Shown here piece after piece: positions 32,653 through 40,883 of a stretch of DNA of 64,000 bases. Position numbers and translations under genes: made by a program. This DNA comes from Oscillibacter sp. (GTDB lineage: Bacteria; Bacillota; Clostridia; Oscillospirales; Oscillospiraceae). The notes below the pieces were generated by a model, which was not told the DNA's origin, did no database searches, and saw only the letters and a list, made by a program, of their open reading frames with translations. The stretch's first letter is position 1. Each line of letters begins with the position of its first letter. The stretch covers positions 1 to 64,000 of the forward strand of contig JAAVZX010000034.1 of assembly GCA_022791875.1 (NCBI GenBank). Direction: 5' to 3'.

Positions 32653-33516
32653 ATGAGAAAATATGAGTATTTGTCTCCTGAAACCCTGGACGGGGTGTTT
32701 CAGGCGGCGGCTGGAAACGCGGACAAGGAAGTGAAGATGGTGGCCGGGTGCACCGATTTCATGCCCCGGCTGTCCGCGGAGCTGGAGGAGATTCCCGCCG
32801 GTGAGAAGCCGGACCTGCTGATTGTCAGCCTGATGAAGCTGGGCCTGGACCGGGTGGAGGACTGCGGCGGAACGGTGAAAATCGGAGCCTGCTGCACCTT
32901 GACGGACCTGGCGGAAAATCCGCTGATTCAGAAGGAGTTCCCCGTCCTGACCCAGGCCATCGCGGAGATTGCCGGGCTGACGGTCCGGAACGCCGCGACG
33001 CTCGGCGGCAACATCGTCAACGCCTCCCCCGCGGCGGACTCCGTGCCCGCCCTGATGGCCCTGGGGGCGAAGCTGGTGGCGGAGCGCGCCGGAGGCACCC
33101 GTGAGTACGACATCGAGGACTTCTTCACCGGCCCCGGCGGAACGGTCCTGGAAAAGGGCGAGGTCCTGACGGCCATCGTCATCCCGAAGCGGGCCGGAAA
33201 GGGCTGCTTCAAAAAGCTGGGCCGCCGGAAGGCCGAAACCCTGTCCACCGTCAACGCCGCGGCCTATGTAGAGTCCGAGAACGGCGTGTGTACGGCGGTC
33301 CGGGTGGCCGTGGGGGCCGTGGCCCCTACTGTGGTGCGCTGCACGGAGGCGGAGGCCGCGCTGCTGGGGAAGGAACTGACGGCGAAGAACATCGCCGCCG
33401 CGGCTGAGAAGGTCCTGGGGCAGATTTCCCCCATCGACGACATCCGCGCCAGCGCCTGGTACCGCCGCAAGGTGGCCCCGGTCCTGGTCCGGCGGGTGCT
33501 GGAACACGCTGTCTGA
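32653..33516 (+). CDS. Molybdenum hydroxylase FAD-binding (medium) subunit
   Basis: A 287-residue xanthine-dehydrogenase-family FAD subunit (CoxM/NdhF type). The FAD signatures MVAGCTDFMPRL (about residue 36) and TVRNAATLGGNIVNASPAAD (about 112) are present, with the C-terminal CO-dehydrogenase flavoprotein domain (LSTVNAAAYVES..., GAVAPTVVRCTEAEA). It passes electrons from the FeS subunit to NAD(P) or another acceptor. First of four hydroxylase genes in the order FAD, FeS, Mo-large, Mo-medium. Confidence 0.93.
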   Translation: MRKYEYLSPETLDGVFQAAAGNADKEVKMVAGCTDFMPRLSAELEEIPAGEKPDLLIVSLMKLGLDRVEDCGGTVKIGACCTLTDLAENPLIQKEFPVLTQAIAEIAGLTVRNAATLGGNIVNASPAADSVPALMALGAKLVAERAGGTREYDIEDFFTGPGGTVLEKGEVLTAIVIPKRAGKGCFKKLGRRKAETLSTVNAAAYVESENGVCTAVRVAVGAVAPTVVRCTEAEAALLGKELTAKNIAAAAEKVLGQISPIDDIRASAWYRRKVAPVLVRRVLEHAV

Positions 33517-33533
33517 CAGGAAGGAGTGGAAGC

Positions 33534-34034
33534 ATGTCTCAGATTGTACATTTTACGGTGAACGGCCGGGAGGCCGAAATCATCGCCCGTCCGGAGCTGA
33601 GCCTCCTGGACGTGCTTCGCGACCAGCTGGGCCTCACGGGCACCAAGTGCGGCTGCAATCACGGCGACTGCGGCTCCTGCACCGTCATTCTGGACGGGCG
33701 GGCCGTCAAGTCCTGCTTGGTCATGTCCCCCTCCCTGGAGGGCAAACGGGTGGTCACCGTGGAGGGGCTGGCCCGGAACGGCGTCCTGCACCCGCTGCAA
33801 AAGGCGTTCATCGAGTACGGAGCGCCCCAGTGCGGCTACTGCACCCCTGGGATGCTCATGGCCGCGGCGGCCTTCCTGCTCCACAACGGCGCCCCTACGA
33901 AGGAAGAGGTCATCGACGCCCTCAGCGGCAACCTCTGCCGCTGCGGCGGCTACGAGAAGTATTCCGAAGCGGTTCTGGCCGCGGCCCGGGGCGACTTCGG
34001 ACCCATTCCGAAAGGAAGTGAGCTGAATGTTTAA
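33534..34034 (+). CDS. Molybdenum hydroxylase [2Fe-2S] (small) subunit
   Basis: A 166-residue two-cluster ferredoxin subunit. The plant-type [2Fe-2S] motif CGCNHGDCGSCTV with the fourth cysteine in VKSCL is near residues 39-62. The alpha-helical cluster domain has CGYCTPGM near 102 and NLCRCGGYEKY near 136. Length matches CoxS/XdhC-type subunits. It overlaps the next gene by eight bases. Both clusters appear complete, so the electron chain is intact. Confidence 0.95.
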   Translation: MSQIVHFTVNGREAEIIARPELSLLDVLRDQLGLTGTKCGCNHGDCGSCTVILDGRAVKSCLVMSPSLEGKRVVTVEGLARNGVLHPLQKAFIEYGAPQCGYCTPGMLMAAAAFLLHNGAPTKEEVIDALSGNLCRCGGYEKYSEAVLAAARGDFGPIPKGSELNV

Positions 34035-35322
34035 GAACGTTGGCAAGCCCATCCCCAAGTATGACGCCATGGGCATCGTGACGGGGAGCCTCAAGTACGC
34101 GGGCGACTATGCCATGCCCGGGATGCTGACCGCGAAGGTTCTCCGCAGTCCCTACCACCGCGCCCGCATCCTCAGCATCAACACCGCGGAGGCGGAGGCC
34201 CTTCCCGGCGTGGAGGCCGTTCTCACCGCCAGGGATATCGCCCACAACACCTTCGGCTTCGTCCCCGACAACCAGGTCCTGGCGGACGGGCTGATCCACT
34301 ACAAGGGCCAGAGCGTGGCGGCGGTGGCCGCCGTCGACAAGCCCACGGCCCTCCTGGCCCTGTCCAAAATCAAGGTGGAGTACGAAGAGCTGCCCTATGT
34401 CTACGACCCCCGGGAGGCTTTGAAGGAGGGCGCGCCCCAGGTCTGGGGCGAGGCGGGTCTGAACCACTGGCTCTTCAACGGCAAAACCGCCACCCGGGAG
34501 ATCCGCAAGGGCGACGTGGAGAAGGGCTTCGCGGAGGCCGACGTGATCGTCGAGGGCGAGTACATGACCCCCAACCAGGAGCACGCCTTCATCGAGCCTA
34601 GCGCCACCCTGGCCTGGATGGACGAGGCGGGGCGGCTGGTGATCCGGGGCAAGACCCAGGGCCTGTTCTTCACCCAGAACGACCTGGCCAACGTCTTCCA
34701 GCTCCCCCTGTCCAGGCTGAAATTCGTAGGCGGCACCATCGGCGGCGGCTTCGGCGGCATGAACAGCGTCAGCACGGACCATATCGCGGGGCTTCTCTGC
34801 CTCAAGACCGGGAAGCCCGTCCGCTTCCAGTTCACCCGCGAGGAGGAAATGGCCTGCTCCACCACCCGCAGCCCCTGGATTTTCCGCTTCAAGGACGGCG
34901 TGAAGAAGGACGGCACCATCACCGCCCGCCAGATCGAGGTGATCCACGACGGCGGCGGCTTCACGGAGCTGGGCCTCTACGCCGTGGAGAAGAACGCCAA
35001 CTTCATCGCGGGCGCACTGAAAGTGGAGCACGTCTCCGTCACCTCCCGCCTGGTCTACACGAACAAGGCCCCCGGCGGCTCCATGCGGGGCTTCGGGGTG
35101 AACGTAGGGCAGTTTGCCGACCAGCTCCAGCTGGACAAGGACGCCGCCGCCATCGGGATGGACCCGGTGGAGCTGCGGATCAGAAACGCGTTCCGCGAGG
35201 GGGACGCGAACCACGTGGGCAACCCCCTGGTGGCCGTCTCCGCCATTGAGACGCTCCAGGGCGTCTCCGAAATGGCGGGCAAGACCCTGCCGCCGGAGCT
35301 CGCCCAAATGAAGTCGAAGTGA
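34027..35322 (+). CDS. Molybdenum hydroxylase molybdopterin subunit, N-terminal part (NdhL-like)
   Basis: A 431-residue polypeptide covering the first half of the usual ~770-residue molybdopterin subunit. It has the aldehyde-oxidase hammerhead domain (GSLKYAGDYAMPGMLTAKVL at about 20), the Mo-pterin segment GGTIGGGFGGMNS near 238 and the PGGSMRGFG loop near 345. It ends in QMKSK and a stop, 12 bases before the next gene. In nicotinate dehydrogenase of E. barkeri the same subunit is split into L (about 50 kDa) and M (about 37 kDa); the sizes here (about 47 and 36 kDa) agree. Confidence 0.92.
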   Translation: MFKNVGKPIPKYDAMGIVTGSLKYAGDYAMPGMLTAKVLRSPYHRARILSINTAEAEALPGVEAVLTARDIAHNTFGFVPDNQVLADGLIHYKGQSVAAVAAVDKPTALLALSKIKVEYEELPYVYDPREALKEGAPQVWGEAGLNHWLFNGKTATREIRKGDVEKGFAEADVIVEGEYMTPNQEHAFIEPSATLAWMDEAGRLVIRGKTQGLFFTQNDLANVFQLPLSRLKFVGGTIGGGFGGMNSVSTDHIAGLLCLKTGKPVRFQFTREEEMACSTTRSPWIFRFKDGVKKDGTITARQIEVIHDGGGFTELGLYAVEKNANFIAGALKVEHVSVTSRLVYTNKAPGGSMRGFGVNVGQFADQLQLDKDAAAIGMDPVELRIRNAFREGDANHVGNPLVAVSAIETLQGVSEMAGKTLPPELAQMKSK

Positions 35323-35334
35323 GGAGGGATTCAC

Positions 35335-36336
35335 ATGATCAGAAAAGGCAGAGGCGTGGCGAACGTATACTACCCCACGGGCTTCAACGGAGGCGGCGAC
35401 CCTGATCTGGTCTCCCTGCGTCTGAAGGTGGACGGGACGGTGGACATGACCAACGGCTCCTGCGAGATGGGCCAGGGCTTCAAGACCGTAGCGGTCCAGA
35501 TGGCCGCGGAGGCCCTGGGCGTCGACGCCGGAAAGGTCCTGATCGACAACTCCAACACCGACACCTGCGCCTTCAGCATGGACACCGCCGGTTCCCGGAG
35601 CACCTACATCGTGGGCCTGGCGGCCATCGATGCGGCGAAGGACCTGATCCGGAACATCAAGGGCTTTGCTGCCGGGATGTGGGGCTGCAGGGCGGAGGAT
35701 TTGAGTTATGAGGAGGGCGTAGTGTTCCTCCCCGGCGACGCTGAGAAACGGATGGACCTGGCCCAGGTCTCCGGCGCGGCCACTTACGGCGGTGTGTTCC
35801 TCAGCGGCAGCGGCGGCTTCCTGCCCCCGCCCGCCCCGCCCCGGGACCCGGACACGGGCTTTACGACGCCCAGCCGTTCCATGGCCTGGGGCTCCACCAT
35901 CGTGGACGTGGAGGTGGACGACGAGACAGGCGAGGTCACGATTGTCAATCTCTACAACTGCTACGACATCGGCACCGTGATCAACCCCCTCCAGGCGGCG
36001 GGGCAGGTCCAGGGCGGCGACATCCAGGGCATCGGCATGGCCCTCCTGGAGGACCTGACGCCCGGCTACCCGGAGAACGCGGACCTGTTCGCCCGCAATT
36101 TCACGGACTACATCATCCCAACTTTCAAGGACATGCCCAAGCACAGCGAGATTCAATTCTACGAAAATTACGATCCCTACGGCCCCTTCGGCGCGAAGGG
36201 CATGGGGGAGATGGTGACGAACACCCAGCCTCCCGCCATCGCGGACGCCATTTATGACGCCTGCGGCGTGTGGATCGACTCCCTGCCCATCACGCCCGAG
36301 AAGATTCTGCGGGCCCTGGAGGAACAAGCGAAGTGA
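35335..36336 (+). CDS. Molybdenum hydroxylase molybdopterin subunit, C-terminal part (NdhM-like)
   Basis: A 333-residue polypeptide with its own GAGGAGG site, carrying the second half of the Mo domain. It has NGSCEMGQGFKTVAVQMAAE (cofactor-binding MGQG, about residue 45), SRSTYIVG, and the catalytic-glutamate loop FGAKGMGEMVTNTQPPAI near 285. With the preceding gene it forms one complete molybdopterin subunit. The proper start signals and intact motifs argue for a genuine split rather than a frameshift. Substrate could be nicotinate, a purine or another N-heterocycle; nicotinate downstream genes (enamidase, 6-hydroxynicotinate reductase) are not in the window. Confidence 0.92.
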   Translation: MIRKGRGVANVYYPTGFNGGGDPDLVSLRLKVDGTVDMTNGSCEMGQGFKTVAVQMAAEALGVDAGKVLIDNSNTDTCAFSMDTAGSRSTYIVGLAAIDAAKDLIRNIKGFAAGMWGCRAEDLSYEEGVVFLPGDAEKRMDLAQVSGAATYGGVFLSGSGGFLPPPAPPRDPDTGFTTPSRSMAWGSTIVDVEVDDETGEVTIVNLYNCYDIGTVINPLQAAGQVQGGDIQGIGMALLEDLTPGYPENADLFARNFTDYIIPTFKDMPKHSEIQFYENYDPYGPFGAKGMGEMVTNTQPPAIADAIYDACGVWIDSLPITPEKILRALEEQAK

Positions 36337-36340
36337 CACA

Positions 36341-36379
36341 GGGAAACTGCCGGAGGCGCGCCAGTCTCCGGCAGTTCCC
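36341..36379. other. Long hairpin after the hydroxylase operon
   Basis: GGGAAACTGCCGGAG and CTCCGGCAGTTCCC pair almost perfectly around a 9-10 base loop. No U-run follows on either strand, so it may be an mRNA 3' stabiliser or a weak terminator before the methyltransferase gene. Confidence 0.5.
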
Positions 36380-36409
36380 ATGACAAGAAAGGAAATGCGG
36401 GAGGCGCAC

Positions 36410-37261
36410 ATGGGGACCATCATCCTTCTGGGGGCCGGACAGATGGGGCAGGCGGCGTACCGCCTCGTCAATCGGGCCCATTACACGGTGACCGCCTTTG
36501 CGGACAACAACCCCGCCCTGTGGGGCGGGACCCTCTGCGGCTGTCCCATCCTCTCCGTGGAGGACGCCGCCGCCCGGGCCCCCGACGGCTTCCTGATCGC
36601 CGTGGCGGGCCGGGACCGGACGGAGGCCCTGCGGGCCCAGCTCCGCGCCCTGGGCTATGCTGGGGAGGTCCGGGCCCTTTCGGAGTACATGGAAGCCCTG
36701 GACATCCGGGGCGCGGTGCTGTCCCTGCTGGCGGAGCGCATGGAACACCTGCCGGGAGCGGTGGCGGAGCTGGGTGTCTACCGCGGGGACTTCGCCGCCC
36801 TGCTGAGCCGCGCGTTTCCCCGCCGGACGCTGTACCTGTTCGACACCTTTGAGGGCTTCGACCCGCGGGACGTGGGCGCGGAGGCGGAAAAGGGGTACTC
36901 CCGCGCCGCGGAAGGGGCCTTCGCGGACACGTCCGTTGACGCGGTGCTGTCCAAACTGGCAGCGCCGGAAAACGCCGTCGTCCGGAAGGGGTACTTCCCC
37001 GAAACCGCGGCGGGCCTGGACCCGGACCTGCGCTTCTGCCTGGTGAGCCTGGACGCGGACCTCTACACGCCTACGCTGAGCGGCCTGCGGTGGTTCTACC
37101 CGCGGCTGGCGCCGGGGGGCGTGCTGCTGGTGCATGACTATTGGAACGCCCGCTTCTCCGGGGTCCGGGCCGCGGTGGAGGCTTTCGAGGCGGAGCGGGG
37201 ACGGCTCCTGGTCCTGCCGGTGGGGGACCTGCATGGGAGTGTGATGGTGGTGAGGACGTAG
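36410..37261 (+). CDS. TylF-like methyltransferase with N-terminal Rossmann-like domain
   Basis: A 283-residue protein. The N-terminus (TIILLGAGQMGQAAYRLVNR, FADNNPALWGGTLCGCPILS) resembles the small CoA/NAD-binding-like domain found before TylF methyltransferases in polysaccharide loci. Residues about 110-280 are a class I SAM methyltransferase: GAVAELGVYRGDFAALL, LYLFDTFEGFD, FCLVSLDADLYTPTLSGLRWFYPR, GGVLLVHDYWNA. It probably methylates a sugar or small metabolite. ATG 36410 has GGGAGG upstream; an ATG at 36395 is possible. It is followed by a terminator; its relation to the hydroxylase is unclear. Confidence 0.82.
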   Translation: MGTIILLGAGQMGQAAYRLVNRAHYTVTAFADNNPALWGGTLCGCPILSVEDAAARAPDGFLIAVAGRDRTEALRAQLRALGYAGEVRALSEYMEALDIRGAVLSLLAERMEHLPGAVAELGVYRGDFAALLSRAFPRRTLYLFDTFEGFDPRDVGAEAEKGYSRAAEGAFADTSVDAVLSKLAAPENAVVRKGYFPETAAGLDPDLRFCLVSLDADLYTPTLSGLRWFYPRLAPGGVLLVHDYWNARFSGVRAAVEAFEAERGRLLVLPVGDLHGSVMVVRT

Positions 37262-37300
37262 GGCGATATCTCTATTCGATATTCATAAAATGTGCAGATT

Positions 37301-37337
37301 AAAAGGAAGGACGGGCTTATAGCCCGCCCTCCTTTTT
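37301..37337. terminator. Bidirectional terminator between methyltransferase and hydantoinase
   Basis: AAGGAAGGACGGGC and GCCCGCCCTCCTTTTTG form a stem with U-runs on the plus strand (TTTTTG) and an A-rich left flank that gives U on the minus strand. Confidence 0.85.
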
Positions 37338-37370
37338 GTTCCAAAAAACCAGCATTCCCACCCAAAAGCA

Positions 37371-38771
37371 TCACAGCAAGTCGTATGCCATACCGTAAGG
37401 CTTTCCGGGAACGAACCGGCCGGAGCCGGGGGTGCCCACAAACTTTGCCGCCTCCACGACGACCGTTCCGCGCAGGAGCACCGTCTCCGGCCTTCCCCGC
37501 TGAGCCATCCCCTCATAGGCGTTGTACTCCACGCCTGTAGGATTCGTCTCCACCGAGAAGGTCCCTTCATAGCCGGGATCAAAAATCACAAGGTCCGCGT
37601 CGGAGCCAACGGCAATGTCCCCCTTCTGCGGGTAGATGCCGCAGAGCCTGGCGGGCGTCGCGGCGAAAATTTCCACCAGCTTCCGGCGGGTAATCCGCCC
37701 TGCGGCCACACCGTAGGTCCAAAGGACGTTCAGCCGGTCGCCGGAGCCGGGGGAACCATTGGGAATAGCGCGGAAATCGTCCTTGCCCCAGTATTTCTGA
37801 TACATGGGGATCGGCGCGTGATCCGAACCCACCAGAGAGACGGCATCCCGTTTCAGGGCGTCCCAGAGGTAATCCTGATCCGCCTTGTCCCGCAGGGCCG
37901 GAGAGCACACCCACCGGCAGGACTGGTCAAAATCGGGATCATCCATCTTGTGCTTGTCCAGGACCAGGTAATGGGGGCAGGTTTCCGCCACCACCGGGGC
38001 GCCGTCCGCGCGGGCGTTCTTGATGACCTCCGCCGCCTCCGCGCAGCTGACATGAACCACGCACAGGGGGCACCTGACCGCCTTTGCGAACGTGACCGCC
38101 CGGCTGACCGCCTCCGATTCACTGTACGGCGGGCGGGTCATGTAGTGGTACTTGGGGGCCAGAAGCCCTTTTTCCGCATACTGATCCCGCAGCACGTTCA
38201 GCACATCGGCGTTTTCCGCGTGGACGAACATCGTCATGCCGTGCTCCGCCGCCTTCTGCATGGTTTTCAGCAGCTTGAAATCGTCCATGTACATAGGCGT
38301 CGGCTTATACGCCATGAACATTTTCATGGTGGGCACGCCCATCTCCACCAGCTTCGGAATCTCCTCCAGCGTTTCCTCGCTGAAATCGGTACACAGCGCA
38401 TGGAGCGCAATATCGGGGACCACCTTCCCCTTCGCCCGGACCTCCAGGCGGTAGTTGATGGAATCGATCAGGGACTTTCCGGGATCGTTGGACGCAAAGT
38501 CCACCACCGTGGTGGTGCCGCCCAGGACGGCCACATAGGAGGTGTCATAGCCGGCGTTGAAGGTCACGCCGTCGCTGTTCAGGGCTTCGAAATGGGAGTG
38601 GTTGTCCACGCCGCCGGGCAGAACATACCTGCCCGCCGCATCGATCACCTTCTCATAGCTGCCGGGGAGGTTCCTTCCAATCATGGAAATCTTTTCGCCG
38701 TCAATTGCAATATCCGCCTGGTATTCGCCCAGGGCGGTCACAATTGTGCCGTTCTTAATCAACGTCTGCAC
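37371..38771 (-). CDS. Dihydropyrimidinase / D-hydantoinase family amidohydrolase
   Basis: A 466-residue cyclic amidohydrolase. Metal-binding GGVDNHSHFE (His-x-His, about residue 60), KMFMAYKPTPMYMDD in the region of the carboxylated lysine, FVHAENAD, CVVHVSCAEAAEV and LVGSDHAPI give the hydantoinase/dihydropyrimidinase core. The enzyme opens hydantoin, dihydropyrimidine or related cyclic ureides/imides to N-carbamoyl or amic acids. I prefer GTG 38771 (8 bases after GGAG) over GTG 38777. Last gene of the RidA-regulator-SDR-M20-hydantoinase operon; an M20 amidohydrolase to act on its product is immediately upstream. Confidence 0.92.
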   Translation of the reverse strand: MQTLIKNGTIVTALGEYQADIAIDGEKISMIGRNLPGSYEKVIDAAGRYVLPGGVDNHSHFEALNSDGVTFNAGYDTSYVAVLGGTTTVVDFASNDPGKSLIDSINYRLEVRAKGKVVPDIALHALCTDFSEETLEEIPKLVEMGVPTMKMFMAYKPTPMYMDDFKLLKTMQKAAEHGMTMFVHAENADVLNVLRDQYAEKGLLAPKYHYMTRPPYSESEAVSRAVTFAKAVRCPLCVVHVSCAEAAEVIKNARADGAPVVAETCPHYLVLDKHKMDDPDFDQSCRWVCSPALRDKADQDYLWDALKRDAVSLVGSDHAPIPMYQKYWGKDDFRAIPNGSPGSGDRLNVLWTYGVAAGRITRRKLVEIFAATPARLCGIYPQKGDIAVGSDADLVIFDPGYEGTFSVETNPTGVEYNAYEGMAQRGRPETVLLRGTVVVEAAKFVGTPGSGRFVPGKPYGMAYDLL

Positions 38772-38803
38772 AAGCACAGCTCCTTTCCTCTTTTTACAGC
38801 GCT

Positions 38804-40054
38804 TCAGTCTTCTTCGGTTCCCAGAACGCGGATCGCCGTCAGCGCGTAGACCCTGACTGCTTCCACAAGCTGCTCCACACTGACCCGCTCGTTGGGCGAA
38901 TGCCCCACCGCGGGGTCGCTGGGGCCGTAAATGGCGATGGGGATGCCCAGGGGGGCGAAATACCGCGCGTCGCTGCCCTGCTTATAGCCGGTGGGCTTCG
39001 CGGGCCTGCCGGTGAGGTCTTCAATGGTGCTCAGCATGGAGACAACCAGCGGGTCGTCGGGGGAGGTGTTCGTCGGGACGCCGGACATGTAGTCAAATTT
39101 GAACTCGTAATCGAAGGGGTCCTCCGCCTGGAGGCGCTTGATCAGCTCCTCGATTTCCGCCACGGCCCCCATCAGCGTCTCACCGGGAATGACCCGGCGG
39201 TCAAAGGTGATCTCCGCCAGCTCCGGCACAACGTTTTCCTTCACGCCGCCATGGATCTTGGAGATGTTGACAGTGGAATGGGGCAGATAGGGATGGGTGC
39301 GGGCCTCCAGCTTCGGCTCCAGCTCGGTATTGATCAGATTGACGATCCGCGCCGCCTTGACAATGGCGTTGTTTCCGTTCCACGGCATGGCTCCGTGGCA
39401 GGCTTTCCCCTTGACGATGATGCGTGAGAACGTATAGGCCCGTTCGGCAATGGCCACCTCGTCGTTGGTCTGCTCGCCGACAATCACAATGTCGGGTCTG
39501 CCATAGCGCCCCGATTCCAGAAGCCACGCCGTACCCCGCTTGCCGTGGCCCTCCTCGTCCGCCACGGGATTCACCAGTAGCGTGCCCTTCAGCTTAACCC
39601 CCGCCCGTTTCAGCACAATCATCGCCATAACCTGGGACGCAACGGAGCCCTTATCGTCGCCTGTGCCGCGGCCATATACATAGTCAACCCCGCCGTCGGT
39701 TTCGATTTCTCCGGAAAACGGGTCGTGCCGCCAGTTGTGCACGTCCTCCACCGGCACGGTGTCGATATGGGCGTTCCAGACCATCCGCTTTCCAGGCCCG
39801 CCGGGCAGGACGGCTAAAACGCTGGGAATCCTGGCGTTATCCACGTGGTCGTCGAGCTCGCCGGGAAGGTCCGCCGGGGGATAGGCCAGCTCGACGGAAA
39901 TCCCCTCTGCCTCCAGCTTCGCCCGGCATACCTCCGCGACGCTTCTGGTGTCCCCCGGGGGATAGCAGCTGTTGCACCGAATCATGTCCTGCAAAAATTC
40001 GGTAACTTCCTTTTCGTCCACATAGGAGAGGACACGCTTTTCCAGTTCTGTCAT
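38804..40054 (-). CDS. M20 family metallo-amidohydrolase (ArgE/DapE-like)
   Basis: A 416-residue zinc hydrolase. Metal site segments: VWNAHIDTVPVED (His/Asp near 103), YGRGTGDDKGSVASQ (Asp near 135), NPVADEEGHGKRGT (Glu-Glu near 170), GEQTNDE, and the C-terminal GHSPNE histidine. Contains the M20 dimerisation domain (KACHGAMPWNGNNAI). ArgE/DapE-type enzymes deacylate N-acyl or N-carbamoyl amino acids, which fits a hydantoinase product. AGGAGG precedes the ATG. It resembles the pairing hyuA-ygeY in anaerobic purine/ureide loci, but other genes of those loci are missing. Confidence 0.9.
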   Translation of the reverse strand: MTELEKRVLSYVDEKEVTEFLQDMIRCNSCYPPGDTRSVAEVCRAKLEAEGISVELAYPPADLPGELDDHVDNARIPSVLAVLPGGPGKRMVWNAHIDTVPVEDVHNWRHDPFSGEIETDGGVDYVYGRGTGDDKGSVASQVMAMIVLKRAGVKLKGTLLVNPVADEEGHGKRGTAWLLESGRYGRPDIVIVGEQTNDEVAIAERAYTFSRIIVKGKACHGAMPWNGNNAIVKAARIVNLINTELEPKLEARTHPYLPHSTVNISKIHGGVKENVVPELAEITFDRRVIPGETLMGAVAEIEELIKRLQAEDPFDYEFKFDYMSGVPTNTSPDDPLVVSMLSTIEDLTGRPAKPTGYKQGSDARYFAPLGIPIAIYGPSDPAVGHSPNERVSVEQLVEAVRVYALTAIRVLGTEED

Positions 40055-40101
40055 AAAATACCTCCTGTTAAGTGCAGCTTCTGCACGAATTTACGTACAT
40101 G

Positions 40102-40860
40102 TTAAAGCATCACATCTCCGCAGTTCGGGCCCAGGGTCTGCCCCGTATAGAGATTTCCGTCCGGACAGGACGCCAGGAAAACGGCGGAGGGCGCCACTTC
40201 AAACGCCTCGCCAAAGCGCGGGAGAACCAACTCCTTTTTCTTCTGCGCCACCCAGGCGGCGGGGGTATGGGCCAGCATATCTGTCTGAACCGGCCCCGGT
40301 GCGATGCAGTTGGCCGTGATGCCCAGGCCCCCCGTCTCCCGCGCCAGGGACTTGGTAAAGCCGATAACGCCCGCCTTTGCCGCGGAATAGTGGCAGCATT
40401 CCACCGCCCCCTTCTGCCCGATCTGCGACGCCACGTTGATAATGCGTCCAAACTGCCTTTTCCGCATGTGCGGAAGCACCTCGCGGCAGGTCAGAAAAAT
40501 GGAAGTGAGGTCCACGGAAATCATCCGCTCCCAATCGGCAAGCGTCAGGGCCTCCAGGGGGAGCTGCTGAGAAATGCCGAGGCAGTTGACCAGCGCATCC
40601 ACCTTTCCGAAGCGGCTGACGGCGGCGGAAACCATCCTGCGCACCGTATCCTCCTTTGAGAGGTCCCCCTCGAAAAGGGCGGCGGTAATTCCAAATGCCT
40701 CCAGCTCCCGCGCAAGGGCGCCCATAGCCTCTGGATCCTGCCCGAAATGGCAGAGCAGCAGATGGGACCCCTCCGCCGCAAAGGCCCTTGCCACAGCGTT
40801 TCCAATGCCGGAGGCGCTTCCCACGCCGGTAATGATGCTCACATAGTCTTTCAGACGCAT
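40102..40860 (-). CDS. Short-chain dehydrogenase/reductase
   Basis: A 252-residue classical SDR. Cofactor loop ITGVGSASGIGNAVARAFAA (TGxxxGIG variant), NCLGIS (NNAG equivalent), catalytic Ser in INVASQIGQKG and the YSAAKAG motif (Tyr near 155, Lys near 159), then IAPGPVQTDM. Works with NAD(P)H on an alcohol/ketone of unknown identity. The FabG-like annotation by similarity would be misleading here, as context is catabolic. ATG 40860 has AAGGAGG upstream. Middle gene of the minus-strand operon. Confidence 0.92.
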   Translation of the reverse strand: MRLKDYVSIITGVGSASGIGNAVARAFAAEGSHLLLCHFGQDPEAMGALARELEAFGITAALFEGDLSKEDTVRRMVSAAVSRFGKVDALVNCLGISQQLPLEALTLADWERMISVDLTSIFLTCREVLPHMRKRQFGRIINVASQIGQKGAVECCHYSAAKAGVIGFTKSLARETGGLGITANCIAPGPVQTDMLAHTPAAWVAQKKKELVLPRFGEAFEVAPSAVFLASCPDGNLYTGQTLGPNCGDVML

Positions 40861-40883
40861 AGAGAATCCTCCTTCCATTCCGG

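Noticed and set aside
35310..35340. Frameshift or pseudogene at the boundary of the two Mo-subunit genes
   Set aside because: The first frame ends cleanly, a strong GAGGAGG site and ATG follow 12 bases later, and both halves keep their conserved motifs; a natural split is known in nicotinate dehydrogenase.
33922..36471. An 849-codon open frame on the minus strand opposite the molybdenum-hydroxylase genes
   Set aside because: High GC keeps antisense frames open. The translation is low-complexity Val/Gly/His/Arg-rich with no domain, and the plus strand carries four clearly conserved genes with ribosome sites.
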